64,000 nucleotides of DNA, taken from assembly GCF_018863395.1 (NCBI RefSeq), contig NZ_JAHKRR010000009.1, positions 62,001 through 126,000 on the forward strand, read 5' to 3'. Both the position numbers and the translations under genes were made by a program. Under the pieces are notes generated by a model. That model had not been told where the DNA came from and ran no database searches. It worked only from the letters and a program-made list of their open reading frames with translations. Shown here piece after piece: positions 35,079 to 43,743 of the stretch (positions within the stretch are counted from its first letter, which is position 1; each line of letters starts with the position of its first letter). The stretch is from Sinomicrobium weinanense (GTDB lineage Bacteria; Bacteroidota; Bacteroidia; Flavobacteriales; Flavobacteriaceae).

Positions 35079-36269
35079 ATGAAGACAATAGATGATTTTG
35101 ACTTTAAAGGAAAAAAAGCATTGATCCGTGTGGATTTTAACGTACCCCTGGATGGTGAATTTAATGTAACGGACACTACACGTATAGAAGCTGCCAAGCC
35201 TACGGTGATCAAAGTCCTGGAAGACGGGGGAAGTGCTGTATTGATGAGCCACCTGGGCCGCCCGAAAGGAGTGCCTCAGGAAGCCCTTTCTTTAAAGCAT
35301 ATCGTAAATGCCGTATCGGATATACTCAGTGTCAAAGTAAATTTTGTAGAAGACTGTGTAGGGAAGAAAGCCGAAGAAGCCGTAGCCAATTTAAAAAGCG
35401 GTGAAATACTGCTTCTGGAGAACCTTCGTTTTCACGCCGAAGAAGAAAAAGGAGACGAGACTTTTGCCGAACAATTATCAAAACTGGGTGATATTTATGT
35501 GAACGACGCTTTCGGAACCGCGCACAGGGCACATGCATCCACGACCATTGTGGCGAAGTTCTTCGAAGACCGCAAATGCTTCGGTTACCTGCTCGCCAAA
35601 GAAATAGAAAGTATCGACAAGGTGATGGAAACCGGTGAAAAACCGGTGACTGCCATACTGGGAGGAGCCAAGGTATCTTCCAAGATCACCATTATAGAAA
35701 ATATTCTCGACAAGATAGACCACCTTATCATCGGCGGTGGAATGACCTATACTTTTGTAAAAGCCCGGGGCGGAAAAGTCGGTGATTCCATCTGTGAAGA
35801 TGACAAACAGGAACTGGCACTCAGCATTCTGAAAAAAGCCGAAGAAAAAGGCGTAAAAGTACACCTCCCGGTCGATGTCATTGCAGCCGATGCCTTTGAT
35901 AATGATGCCAATACACAGGAAGTTGCAGTAGATACCATACCCGACGGGTGGCAGGGACTGGACGCAGGGCCAGAAACCCTTGAAGATTTCAAAGAGGTGA
36001 TCCTCCAATCCAAAACCATACTCTGGAATGGTCCGGTGGGCGTCTTTGAGATGGAAAATTTCCAGAACGGAACAAAAGCTGTGGGCTATGCCATAGAAGA
36101 AGCTACGAAGAACGGAGCGTTTTCTCTTGTGGGTGGCGGAGATTCTGTTGCTGCCGTGAAACAATTCGGTTTTGAAGATAAAGTGAGTTATGTTTCTACC
36201 GGAGGAGGTGCCATGCTGGAAAGCCTGGAAGGAAAAACACTGCCGGGAATTGCCGCAATCCTGAAATAA
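35079..36269 (+). CDS. pgk: Phosphoglycerate kinase
   Basis: Glycolytic enzyme making ATP from 1,3-bisphosphoglycerate. 396 residues from ATG 35079, which gives [23 protein letters not shown]. The frame extends 24 codons upstream, beginning within the promoter box, so that start is unlikely. [57 protein letters not shown] and the Gly-rich [14 protein letters not shown] (nucleotide site) are all present. Complete and normal length. A terminator follows. Confidence 0.97.
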   Translation: MKTIDDFDFKGKKALIRVDFNVPLDGEFNVTDTTRIEAAKPTVIKVLEDGGSAVLMSHLGRPKGVPQEALSLKHIVNAVSDILSVKVNFVEDCVGKKAEEAVANLKSGEILLLENLRFHAEEEKGDETFAEQLSKLGDIYVNDAFGTAHRAHASTTIVAKFFEDRKCFGYLLAKEIESIDKVMETGEKPVTAILGGAKVSSKITIIENILDKIDHLIIGGGMTYTFVKARGGKVGDSICEDDKQELALSILKKAEEKGVKVHLPVDVIAADAFDNDANTQEVAVDTIPDGWQGLDAGPETLEDFKEVILQSKTILWNGPVGVFEMENFQNGTKAVGYAIEEATKNGAFSLVGGGDSVAAVKQFGFEDKVSYVSTGGGAMLESLEGKTLPGIAAILK

Positions 36270-36333
36270 AATTCAGACAGTTTCTAAATCAGTTCGTAAA
36301 GTAAGTTTTTGCTTTAAAAAACAGAAAGAATAC

Positions 36334-36370
36334 ATCCCTGACCGGGTTTTTCCGGGCAGGGATTTTTATT
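36334..36370 (+). terminator. Intrinsic terminator of pgk
   Basis: ATCCCTG/CAGGGAT with an inner CCGG/CCGG pairing, then TTTTTATTTT. Confidence 0.85.
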
Positions 36371-36453
36371 TTAACATGTTTTTATGTTTATTTTTTGAAT
36401 AAAAAACACGATTTTTACGGGATTTTCGTTAATTCAAAAAGAGTCTAAACCCG

Positions 36454-37998
36454 ATGAAAAGCTATTTTGCTACCCTATTCTTTGCCCTTATTGCCATAAT
36501 GGGCCACGCACAGGCAGTTGCAGAAATTGATGAGAGCCAGGAAGAAGCATCGCCTCATAGAGCAAGGATCTCCTCCCGGAACAGCGATTCTTTAGTGCCA
36601 CAGGTAACCATAGAGAAAATAGATGGAGTATACCGGTTAAAGGATAATTCCATGGCGGTCAGAATAGACAGTTTATGGTTAAAAGAACTGTACGACAATA
36701 GTTTATATGACACCATTACCCAAACCATAGCCGGTCTCAATTATGAAGGGGTAAAGTATAGTGAACTACCCACCAGCGTTCTGAAAGAACGACTGGCCAG
36801 GTTGAATCAAAAAACACCTTTCAACGTGGAGTACAACCCTGAGTTGGAAAGTGTTATCAAGAATTTCCTGAAGAACAAACGAAAATTCCTGGAGCGCACC
36901 ATGCTGAAAAGTGCGTATTACTTCCCGATGTTCGAAGAGGAGCTGGATAATTACGATATCCCGCTGGAAATAAAGTACCTGGCCATTATAGAATCGGCAC
37001 TGAACCCCAGGGCGAAATCCAGGGTAGGGGCTACCGGGATATGGCAGTTTATGTACGGTACCGGAAAAATGTACGGCCTGGAAGTGAATTCGTATATCGA
37101 CGAACGCAGTGACCCTTTAAAATCTACGGAGGCCGCCTGTAAATACCTGGCCAAGTTATATGAAATATTCGGCGACTGGGATCTTGCCCTGGCGGCATAT
37201 AATTCCGGCCCGGGTAATGTATCCAAGGCCATCCGCCGTTCGGGAGGGTATCAGAACTATTGGAACCTCAGACCCTTCCTTCCAAGGGAAACTGCGGGTT
37301 ATGTACCTTCTTTCCTCGCCATGATGTATATATTCGAATATGCGGGAGAACACGGATTTGCAGCTCAAAGACCGGAAGTGGCCCATTTCGAGACCGATAC
37401 CGTTCACGTTAAAAGGCCCGTTACTTTCGATCAGATATCGGAACTTGTCAGTGTAGATGTAGATCAGATACAGTTCCTGAACCCGTCCTATAAGCTCGAT
37501 ATCGTTCCTTATATCGAAGGAGAGGCCCACGCCCTTCGCCTGCCCGGTAAGGCCATAGGCAAGTTTGTAACCAATGAAGACGCTATCTATGCCCATATAA
37601 AGGCCGAAGAAGCTAAAAAGGAAAAACCCCTGCCGCAGTTTTTCAAAAAGAACAGCAGGATCACCTATAGGGTAAGGCGCGGGGATTACCTGGGCAGAAT
37701 AGCCAACCGCTACGGGGTTCGGGTAAGCGACCTGAAACGATGGAACGGGCTGCGGAATAACAAGCTACGTATTGGTCAGCGCCTGACCATATATTCGCGA
37801 GGATCCGGTGTGGCCAGAACATCGTCGAAAAGTGCTGTTTCGCCTTCAAAAAAAGTATATACAGTGCAAAAAGGGGACTCGCTCTGGACCATTTCTCAAA
37901 AATTCCGGGGAATTTCTGTAAAAAATATTCGAGATTGGAACGATATTAGTGGGGATAGATTAAAGCCTGGAATGAAGCTAAAACTTTGCAGCTGCTAA
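36454..37998 (+). CDS. Membrane-bound lytic transglycosylase (MltD-like) with two LysM domains
   Basis: 514 residues. Signal peptide MKSYFATLFFALIAIMGHAQA; soluble or loosely bound in the periplasm, as no lipobox Cys is present. SLT/GH23 domain at about 150-330 with catalytic E180 in AIIESALNP, ATGIWQFM and ALAAYNSGPGNV. LysM repeats at about 405-450 (YRVRRGDYLGRIANRYGVRVSDLKRWN) and 469-512 (YTVQKGDSLWTISQKFRGI) bind glycan. It cleaves peptidoglycan to 1,6-anhydro products. Together with mtgA, the NamZ-like and M23 genes the window holds several cell-wall remodelling activities. Confidence 0.93.
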   Translation: MKSYFATLFFALIAIMGHAQAVAEIDESQEEASPHRARISSRNSDSLVPQVTIEKIDGVYRLKDNSMAVRIDSLWLKELYDNSLYDTITQTIAGLNYEGVKYSELPTSVLKERLARLNQKTPFNVEYNPELESVIKNFLKNKRKFLERTMLKSAYYFPMFEEELDNYDIPLEIKYLAIIESALNPRAKSRVGATGIWQFMYGTGKMYGLEVNSYIDERSDPLKSTEAACKYLAKLYEIFGDWDLALAAYNSGPGNVSKAIRRSGGYQNYWNLRPFLPRETAGYVPSFLAMMYIFEYAGEHGFAAQRPEVAHFETDTVHVKRPVTFDQISELVSVDVDQIQFLNPSYKLDIVPYIEGEAHALRLPGKAIGKFVTNEDAIYAHIKAEEAKKEKPLPQFFKKNSRITYRVRRGDYLGRIANRYGVRVSDLKRWNGLRNNKLRIGQRLTIYSRGSGVARTSSKSAVSPSKKVYTVQKGDSLWTISQKFRGISVKNIRDWNDISGDRLKPGMKLKLCSC

Positions 37999-38021
37999 CA
38001 AACCCACTAAATCTAAACATA

Positions 38022-39101
38022 ATGATACAAAATGCGCCTGTCTGCCGCCGGGCAGACAGAAGATTGAAACATGATCAGAAAAAAAACCGTAAAGCGGGAC
38101 TTCATGTTTATCTCACCAAAGGACTTGCCTTTATTTTAACCGGAATGTTGCTGGTACTGTCTTCCTGTAAAGAAGACGAAAAAACCAGGAAAAGTTATCT
38201 CCCCGATTCTGTCGGGGCCATAAATTCCCTGGCCGTGGTCATAGATAACGAACTGTGGAAAGGAGATGTGGGAGACGAAATACGCGAATACTATGCTGCA
38301 CCGGTAGATGGGTTGCCTATGGAAGAACCCATCTTTGCCATTCATCAGATCCCCTTGTCCATCTTTAAAGGTTCTACGACCAGGAGCAGGAATATTCTGC
38401 TGGTTGAGAAAGATTCAACCACCAGTTCCGGTGTCAGCACCGATACCTTTGCCCGGCCGCAAAAAGTAGGGGTCATCAAGGCTCCGGACAGCGGGACAAT
38501 GATAGACCTTATTGCAGAAACGTCGAAAGAATATATTGAAGAATTCAAGGCGAACGATATCAAAGAAAAGCAGCACAGGTTTTACACTTCCCTGAACAAA
38601 GAAACCTATGTTCAGAAAAAGTTCGGAATATCCCTGACCATGCCATCCATCTACAAGACGAAAGAGGAAGAAGATAATTTTATCTGGATAGAAAGGGTTA
38701 TTCCAAAGGGGTCCATGCATGTTTTCGTATATGAACTCCCCCTGAATAGTATCCCTAACGATTCTACCCGGGTGGATGCCTTCATAAAAATACATGATTC
38801 CATAGGGAAGAAATACGTACCCGGACGGGAAGAAGGCATGTATATGATCACCCAGAAGGCCTACGCTCCTTATATTTTTGATATTACCCTTGCCGGAAAA
38901 CCCACCATAGAGACCAAGGGTATGTGGGAAATGAAGAACTTTGCCATGGCCGGCCCCTTTGTAAATTACATTATCAGGGATGAGGAAAACAACCGCTTGC
39001 TCGTCCTGGAAGGGCTTACATTTGCCCCGTCCGTGGACAAACGCGACTATATGTTTGAACTGGAAGCTATCCTGAAGAGTGTAGAATTTATTTCAAAATA
39101 A
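38022..39101 (+). CDS. DUF4837 lipoprotein; repeat lies in the 5' end
   Basis: 359 residues from ATG 38022. A lipobox LLVLSS-C follows a hydrophobic helix, giving a lipoprotein. The DUF4837 body includes SLNKETYVQKKFGISLTMP and the C-terminal WEMKNFAMAGPFVNYIIRDEENN. Family role is unknown. The N-terminal 30 residues (NAPVCRRADRRLKHDQKKNRK) are unusually long and basic for a signal peptide, because a palindromic repeat (38038-38059) lies in this stretch. The true start could be a later codon such as ATG 38146, which would leave too short a signal; the start is uncertain. Follows the MltD-like gene after 23 bases. Confidence 0.78.
   Translation: MIQNAPVCRRADRRLKHDQKKNRKAGLHVYLTKGLAFILTGMLLVLSSCKEDEKTRKSYLPDSVGAINSLAVVIDNELWKGDVGDEIREYYAAPVDGLPMEEPIFAIHQIPLSIFKGSTTRSRNILLVEKDSTTSSGVSTDTFARPQKVGVIKAPDSGTMIDLIAETSKEYIEEFKANDIKEKQHRFYTSLNKETYVQKKFGISLTMPSIYKTKEEEDNFIWIERVIPKGSMHVFVYELPLNSIPNDSTRVDAFIKIHDSIGKKYVPGREEGMYMITQKAYAPYIFDITLAGKPTIETKGMWEMKNFAMAGPFVNYIIRDEENNRLLVLEGLTFAPSVDKRDYMFELEAILKSVEFISK
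38038..38059. repeat. Palindrome CTGTCTGCC/GGCAGACAG
   Basis: Perfect 9-bp stem with a 4-base loop in the 5' coding end of the DUF4837 gene. Confidence 0.7.
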
Positions 39102-39177
39102 CATCCCTCTACGTTCCTAACTATACCTCCCAAACCCTCTGTTTGATATCTCAAATCTCAAGTCTAAGATCTAAGTA

Positions 39178-41304
39178 GTGAATATCTTAAATTACGTTTC
39201 CACTCATATCGACCTGCCACAAAGAAGTATTGCCAATACCCTGAAACTTTTGGAGGAAGACAGTACAGTGCCTTTTATTGCCCGTTACCGCAAGGAAATG
39301 ACCGGAAACCTCGATGAGGTACAGATCTCGGGGATACAGAAGCTGAAGAGTGCGTATGAGGAATTAGAGAAGCGAAAGGCTTCCGTTCTTAAATCCATAG
39401 AAGAGCAGGAAGAGCTCAGTCCGGAACTGAAACAGAAAATAGAGAGTGCCACGTCCCTTACCGAGGTGGAGGACCTTTACCTGCCCTACAAGAGAAAGCG
39501 GAATACCAGGGCCGGAATGGCCAGGGAAAAAGGGCTGGAGCCCCTGGCAAAGATGCTTATGGCACAGTCCGGAACAGATGTGGAGAACGCAGCTAACCGC
39601 TTTCTTAACGACAAAGTGGGCGATACCGGGGAAGCGTTGCAGGGAGCTGTGGATATCAGTGCCGAATGGATCAACGAAAACCGAAGGGTACGCCATGTAT
39701 TGCGGCGCTTGTTCAGCAGGAGTGCAACGATATCCGCATCCGTGGTAAAGGGCAGGGAAGAGGACGAACAGGCACAAAAATACCGTCAGTATTTCGATTG
39801 GAACGAGCCGTTGTACAAATGTCCTTCCCACAGATTGCTGGCCATGCTGCGGGCCGAAAAGGAAGAAGTGGTCCGGGTAAAGGTCGCGGTAGATAAGGAA
39901 CAGGCCCTGGAAGCCATAGAAAACATCGTTATACGCAATGAAAGGGCCCCGGGGATATCCTATATCCGGAAGGCTGCAAAAGAAGCCTATGAGCGGCTGT
40001 TATACCCTGCTGTATCGAACGAAATACTGAAAGAAGCCAAAGAAAAGGCAGACCATACGGCCATTCAGGTCTTTTCAGGTAATTTAAGACAGTTGCTGCT
40101 GGCGCCTCCCCTCGGGGAAAAACGTATCCTGGCCATAGACCCGGGATTTAAAAGCGGTTGCAAGGTCGTATGCCTCGACGAAAAAGGCGATCTCCTGTAC
40201 AATGAAAACATCTATCCGCACCCTCCGCAAAGAGAAGCCTCACAAGCCATAAAAAAGATACGCTCCCTGGTGAATGCATACAGGGTAGAAGCTATTGCCA
40301 TCGGTAACGGTACGGCATCCCGGGAAACCGAAGCACTGATAAAGAGAATAGCCTTCGACCGGGAAGTACAGGTTTTTGTGGTGAATGAAAGCGGGGCATC
40401 GGTATATTCTGCCTCGGGTGTGGCCAGGCAAGAATTTCCAAATTACGACGTTACGGTCAGGGGAGCAGTATCCATAGGGCGGAGGCTGGCCGACCCGCTG
40501 GCCGAGCTGGTAAAGATCGATCCGAAATCGATAGGGGTGGGGCAATACCAGCACGATGTGGACCAGGGCCGGATGAAAACCGAGCTCGATGCCGTAGTGA
40601 TGAGCTGCGTGAACAGCATAGGTGTCAATGTCAATACTGCCAGTCCCAGCCTGTTGGGATATGTATCCGGCATAGGGCCGTCACTTGCGGAGAAGATTGT
40701 GGAATACCGGAGCGAGAACGGGGAAATACGTTCCAGAAAAGAACTCCTGATGGTCCCCCGGCTCGGCAACAAGGCTTTTGAACAAAGTGCTGCCTTTCTC
40801 CGGATATTGCAGGGTAAAAACCCCCTGGACAATTCTGCCATACACCCGGAAAGCTACACTATCGTGGAAAAAATGGCCCGCGACCTGCAACTGGAAGTGG
40901 AAGAACTGATAGGGAACAAAGAGAATATCGCAAGGATAAAGCCCGAAAAATACTGTACGGACAGCGTGGGATTACCAACATTGAACGATATCCTCAGGGA
41001 ACTGGAAAAACCCGGCCTGGACCCCAGGAAAAAAGCAAAAGTCTTTGAGTTCAGTAAGGATCTGCGTACCATAGAAGATGTGAAACCCGGCATTACCGTG
41101 CCCGGTATCGTAAACAATATCACCAATTTCGGATGTTTTGTGGATATCGGTATCAAGGAAAGCGGACTGGTACATATTTCCCGCCTCAGCGACACATACG
41201 TAAGCGATGTGAACAGCGTGGTAAAACTGCATCAGCATGTCATGGTAAAGGTTATAGATGTGGACCTGAAAAGAAAGCGTATTCAGCTGTCCATGACAGA
41301 TTGA
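39178..41304 (+). CDS. tex: Tex family RNA-binding transcription accessory protein
   Basis: 708 residues. Start GTG at 39178, as no in-frame ATG lies nearby upstream and IANTLKLLEEDSTVPFIARYRKEMTGNLDEVQI is the family N-terminus at the right distance. A YqgF/RNase H-like domain follows (LAIDPGFKSGCKVV, AIAIGNGTASRETE), then a helix-hairpin-helix (NTASPSLLGYVSGIGPSLAEKIVEYR) and a C-terminal S1 domain (GITVPGIVNNITNFGCFVDIGIKESGLVH). Tex binds RNA and affects transcription; exact role in this group is unclear. Upstream 30 bases are a TCTAAG-type low-complexity stretch. Confidence 0.93.
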   Translation: MNILNYVSTHIDLPQRSIANTLKLLEEDSTVPFIARYRKEMTGNLDEVQISGIQKLKSAYEELEKRKASVLKSIEEQEELSPELKQKIESATSLTEVEDLYLPYKRKRNTRAGMAREKGLEPLAKMLMAQSGTDVENAANRFLNDKVGDTGEALQGAVDISAEWINENRRVRHVLRRLFSRSATISASVVKGREEDEQAQKYRQYFDWNEPLYKCPSHRLLAMLRAEKEEVVRVKVAVDKEQALEAIENIVIRNERAPGISYIRKAAKEAYERLLYPAVSNEILKEAKEKADHTAIQVFSGNLRQLLLAPPLGEKRILAIDPGFKSGCKVVCLDEKGDLLYNENIYPHPPQREASQAIKKIRSLVNAYRVEAIAIGNGTASRETEALIKRIAFDREVQVFVVNESGASVYSASGVARQEFPNYDVTVRGAVSIGRRLADPLAELVKIDPKSIGVGQYQHDVDQGRMKTELDAVVMSCVNSIGVNVNTASPSLLGYVSGIGPSLAEKIVEYRSENGEIRSRKELLMVPRLGNKAFEQSAAFLRILQGKNPLDNSAIHPESYTIVEKMARDLQLEVEELIGNKENIARIKPEKYCTDSVGLPTLNDILRELEKPGLDPRKKAKVFEFSKDLRTIEDVKPGITVPGIVNNITNFGCFVDIGIKESGLVHISRLSDTYVSDVNSVVKLHQHVMVKVIDVDLKRKRIQLSMTD

Positions 41305-41400
41305 TGTATTAGCGGGAGAGGAAATATTCTATTGTAAGAGGGACAAAAAAACCCTCATCCCCGAAAGAATAAAGGTTATTATCGTTATATCGGTAAAAAG

Positions 41401-41592
41401 CTATTGTTTCTTGTCGCTTTCGGGAGCAGCTTCGTCTTCCTTGGAGGCATTTTTAAATTCCTTTATACCGCTTCCAAGACCTCGCATCAGTTCAGGTATC
41501 TTCCTACCGCCGAAAAGGAGCAACAGTACGACAACGATCAATATGATCTGTGGAGCACCGATCATCCCTAAAAAAATATTCAATGACATCAT
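41401..41592 (-). CDS. tatA: Twin-arginine translocase TatA/TatE
   Basis: 63 residues: one N-terminal transmembrane helix ([19 protein letters not shown]), then the amphipathic helix [19 protein letters not shown] with the conserved F-G-G-R-K-I-P hinge, and a charged tail. Forms the pore of the Tat system for folded proteins. TatC is not adjacent. Convergent with tex. Confidence 0.93.
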   Translation of the reverse strand: MMSLNIFLGMIGAPQIILIVVVLLLLFGGRKIPELMRGLGSGIKEFKNASKEDEAAPESDKKQ

Positions 41593-41686
41593 TTTTAATT
41601 ACATTTACTGTAACAAAGGTAATAAGAAAAGTTTAATCGAGGCGTTAATTATTATAATTTTAAGAATAGCGGTATATATAGAACGC

Positions 41687-41695
41687 TATATTTGC
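41687..41695 (+). promoter_or_regulatory. -7 promoter box for the M23 gene (near-leaderless)
   Basis: TATATTTGC matches the consensus and ends only 7 bases before the ATG at 41703, predicting a transcript that begins at or just before the start codon. Confidence 0.6.
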
Positions 41696-41702
41696 AGGAA
41701 TT

Positions 41703-42587
41703 ATGTCAGAAAGCAAACCGAAAAGAAAGAAACTTGCAAAAAAGCTGTTACACAAGTATCGGCTGGTCATTCTCAATGAAGATACTTTCGAAGAGCGGCT
41801 TTCCTTTAGGCTGAACAGGCTTAATGTTTTTGTTGTAGGTACTTCCTTTGCTGTTTTTCTGATTGCCATCACCACAATGTTCATCGCTTTTACTCCTTTG
41901 CGTGAATACATCCCCGGATATTCGTCCACAGAACTGAAAAGGCAGGTAGCCGATCTTACCTTTAAGACCGATTCACTGGTGAATGTACTGGATTACAACG
42001 ACCGCTATATAGAGAATGTCAAGAGAGTACTTACCGGGGAAGTAAGCCCGGCGGATATGGATGCCGAGGCTTTGGAGGATTCCCTGACCAAAGAAAAAGA
42101 AAGGCCCGACCCTTCCGAAGTGGATCTCAGTCCCGGGAAGGAAGATCTTGCCCTACGGGAAGAAGTGGCCCTGGAAGACAAGTACAATCTGGTAGGAAAG
42201 AGCCTGTCTAAGGTGAATTTTGTACTGTTTCCCCCGGTTTCCGGCGCCATATCAAACGCGTATAACCTGGAAGAAAAACACTTTGCCGTAGATATCCCCG
42301 GAGCTTCCGGCACCCCGGTAAAGGCTGCTGCGGACGGAATTGTTATCTTTGCCGAATGGACGGTAGAAACCGGCTACGTATGTATCATAGAACATTCTTT
42401 CGGCCTTATATCAGTGTATAAGCACAACGGATCCCTGAGCAAATCGCAGGGAGAGCTTGTCAAAGCGGGAGAAGTCATCGCCACTATGGGAAATACGGGC
42501 GAACTGACTACCGGGCCACATCTGCACTTTGAATTGTGGAGCAACGGCTATCCCGTAAATCCCACGGATTATATAGATTTCGACTAA
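41703..42587 (+). CDS. M23 (LytM) peptidoglycan endopeptidase, membrane anchored
   Basis: 294 residues. Basic cytoplasmic N-terminus (KPKRKKLAKK), one transmembrane helix (about 43-62), a coiled-coil linker (about 75-150) and a LytM domain at about 190-290. Metal ligands are seen in HFAVD and GPHLHFEL, with TMGNTGELTTGPHLHFELW typical. The order N-terminal anchor, coiled coil, LytM resembles EnvC/ NlpD-type division regulators or DD-endopeptidases. tatA lies just upstream, divergently. An AbiF unit follows. Confidence 0.9.
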   Translation: MSESKPKRKKLAKKLLHKYRLVILNEDTFEERLSFRLNRLNVFVVGTSFAVFLIAITTMFIAFTPLREYIPGYSSTELKRQVADLTFKTDSLVNVLDYNDRYIENVKRVLTGEVSPADMDAEALEDSLTKEKERPDPSEVDLSPGKEDLALREEVALEDKYNLVGKSLSKVNFVLFPPVSGAISNAYNLEEKHFAVDIPGASGTPVKAAADGIVIFAEWTVETGYVCIIEHSFGLISVYKHNGSLSKSQGELVKAGEVIATMGNTGELTTGPHLHFELWSNGYPVNPTDYIDFD

Positions 42588-42624
42588 GGCTTATGAACAT
42601 GATTAAAAAGTGGTATATTTTTTG

Positions 42625-42632
42625 TACCTTTG
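42625..42632 (+). promoter_or_regulatory. -7 promoter box of the AbiF leader RNA
   Basis: TACCTTTG fits TAnnTTTG exactly and lies 38 bases after the M23 stop. Transcription would begin near 42638. No TTTG at -33 is clear. Confidence 0.55.
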
Positions 42633-42638
42633 TACTAA

Positions 42639-42750
42639 CAGTACACACCACGCTACCCATAAGAACAGCGTCCCAGGGTGTGTCTTTTGTTTTTAGAATA
42701 TCCTGATAATTAATAACTTCGTCAGACTTTGGTTTGACGGAGTTTTTTAT
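42639..42750 (+). ncRNA. Candidate abiF-type structured RNA
   Basis: About 112 bases between the promoter box and a terminator, with no ORF. ACACACC (42643-42649) pairs with GGTGTGT (42677-42683). Inside, ACGCT (42650-42654) pairs with AGCGT (42667-42671) around a 12-base loop. It ends in the terminator hairpin at 42715-42750. A conserved structured RNA upstream of abiF genes is known (the abiF RNA motif), and recent work treats AbiF with this RNA as an RNA-based toxin-antitoxin related to Cas13 ancestry. I recognise the arrangement, not a checked covariance match. Confidence 0.6.
42715..42750 (+). terminator. Intrinsic terminator between the leader RNA and the abiF gene
   Basis: AACTTCGTCA pairs with TGACGGAGTT (one mismatch) around a 10-base loop and runs into TTTTTTATTTTT. 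It ends only 10 bases before the abiF ATG, so most transcripts would stop there as free RNA and a minority would read into the gene. Confidence 0.8.
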
Positions 42751-42759
42751 TTTTAAAAG

Positions 42760-43677
42760 ATGTTTGATAAAGAAGCCACAACTATTGAAGAGCAAATAAA
42801 ATTGCTTAGAAGAAGAGGGTTGAGTATACATCCGGAAGATGATGCGGAACATTATTTATCTCATATCAGTTATTACAGATTGGGAGAGTATTGGTATGTA
42901 ATGCAATCGGATAAGGAAAAGCATATTTTTAAACCGGACAGTAAATTTTCCGATGTTATTGCTTTGTATAATTTCGACAGTGAATTACGCCTGTTACTTT
43001 TTGGAGTTATCGAAAAGTTGGAAATCAGCCTGCGGACCAAACTTATTTATCATTTGTCTCACGAATTTGATCCCTGGTGGTTTCAAAACTTCAACCTTTT
43101 CAATGACAGTATATCCCTGGTGAAAACACTGTCCGGAATAGAAGAGGAGATTACCAGGAGCAAAGATATTACCATAAAAAATCACAAAAAAAAACACAAA
43201 AATGACAAAAGGTTTCCTCCTTCGTGGAAAAGTTTGGAACAGACCAGTTTCGGAGCCTTGTCCAAACTATACGGAAACCTCAAAAATACGATTGAGTCCA
43301 AAGATATTATAGCGAAAGAATTTGGTGCGGTAAATCATACTTATCTGCCAAGTTGGTTACAGTCCATTACGCAAATTCGCAATTATTGTGCACACCATTC
43401 CCGGTTGTGGAACAAGAATTTACCCGGTGCACCGAAATTGCTATCCGATCCACCCTTTTATTGGGTGTCTAACGTCCCGAAGCAACATGAATTTCAAAAG
43501 CTGTATGTTCATTTGTGTATTATGAAATATTTACTGAATATTGTTCAACCGGGAAATACCTTCACAGAAAACCTGCACGAATTAATGCAAAAGTATTCTA
43601 ATATAGACGAGAATGCTTTGGGAATAAAGCCTGAATGGACCAAAGAGCCATTATGGCGTTACAGCAAAAAGCATTAA
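42760..43677 (+). CDS. AbiF/AbiD-family HEPN protein (Abi_2)
   Basis: 305 residues of the Abi_2 family, abortive-infection proteins. Conserved blocks: EEQIKLLRRRGLSI, YLSHISYYRLGEYWYVM, LYNFDSELRLLLFGVIEKLEISLRTKLIYHLS, and the HEPN RNase motif R207-x4-H212 in ITQIRNYCAHHSRLWNK. It is expected to cleave RNA when triggered, stopping growth during phage infection. Base composition is more A/T-rich than the flanking genes (for example the poly-A stretch near 43186-43206), and it sits between M23 and GH3-like genes, both core. The upstream RNA and terminator give the layout of an RNA antitoxin followed by its toxin. Confidence 0.88.
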   Translation: MFDKEATTIEEQIKLLRRRGLSIHPEDDAEHYLSHISYYRLGEYWYVMQSDKEKHIFKPDSKFSDVIALYNFDSELRLLLFGVIEKLEISLRTKLIYHLSHEFDPWWFQNFNLFNDSISLVKTLSGIEEEITRSKDITIKNHKKKHKNDKRFPPSWKSLEQTSFGALSKLYGNLKNTIESKDIIAKEFGAVNHTYLPSWLQSITQIRNYCAHHSRLWNKNLPGAPKLLSDPPFYWVSNVPKQHEFQKLYVHLCIMKYLLNIVQPGNTFTENLHELMQKYSNIDENALGIKPEWTKEPLWRYSKKH

Positions 43678-43743
43678 TATTCAAAATGTCTATGAAGGCC
43701 TTGACGGTTTGTATTAATTTTATCGATTTGCCAAATCAGGAAT

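Noticed and set aside
42715-42750. Riboswitch or amino-acid attenuator upstream of abiF
   Set aside because: No leader peptide and no known aptamer pattern; a terminated small RNA in front of a HEPN gene is better explained by the known AbiF RNA arrangement.
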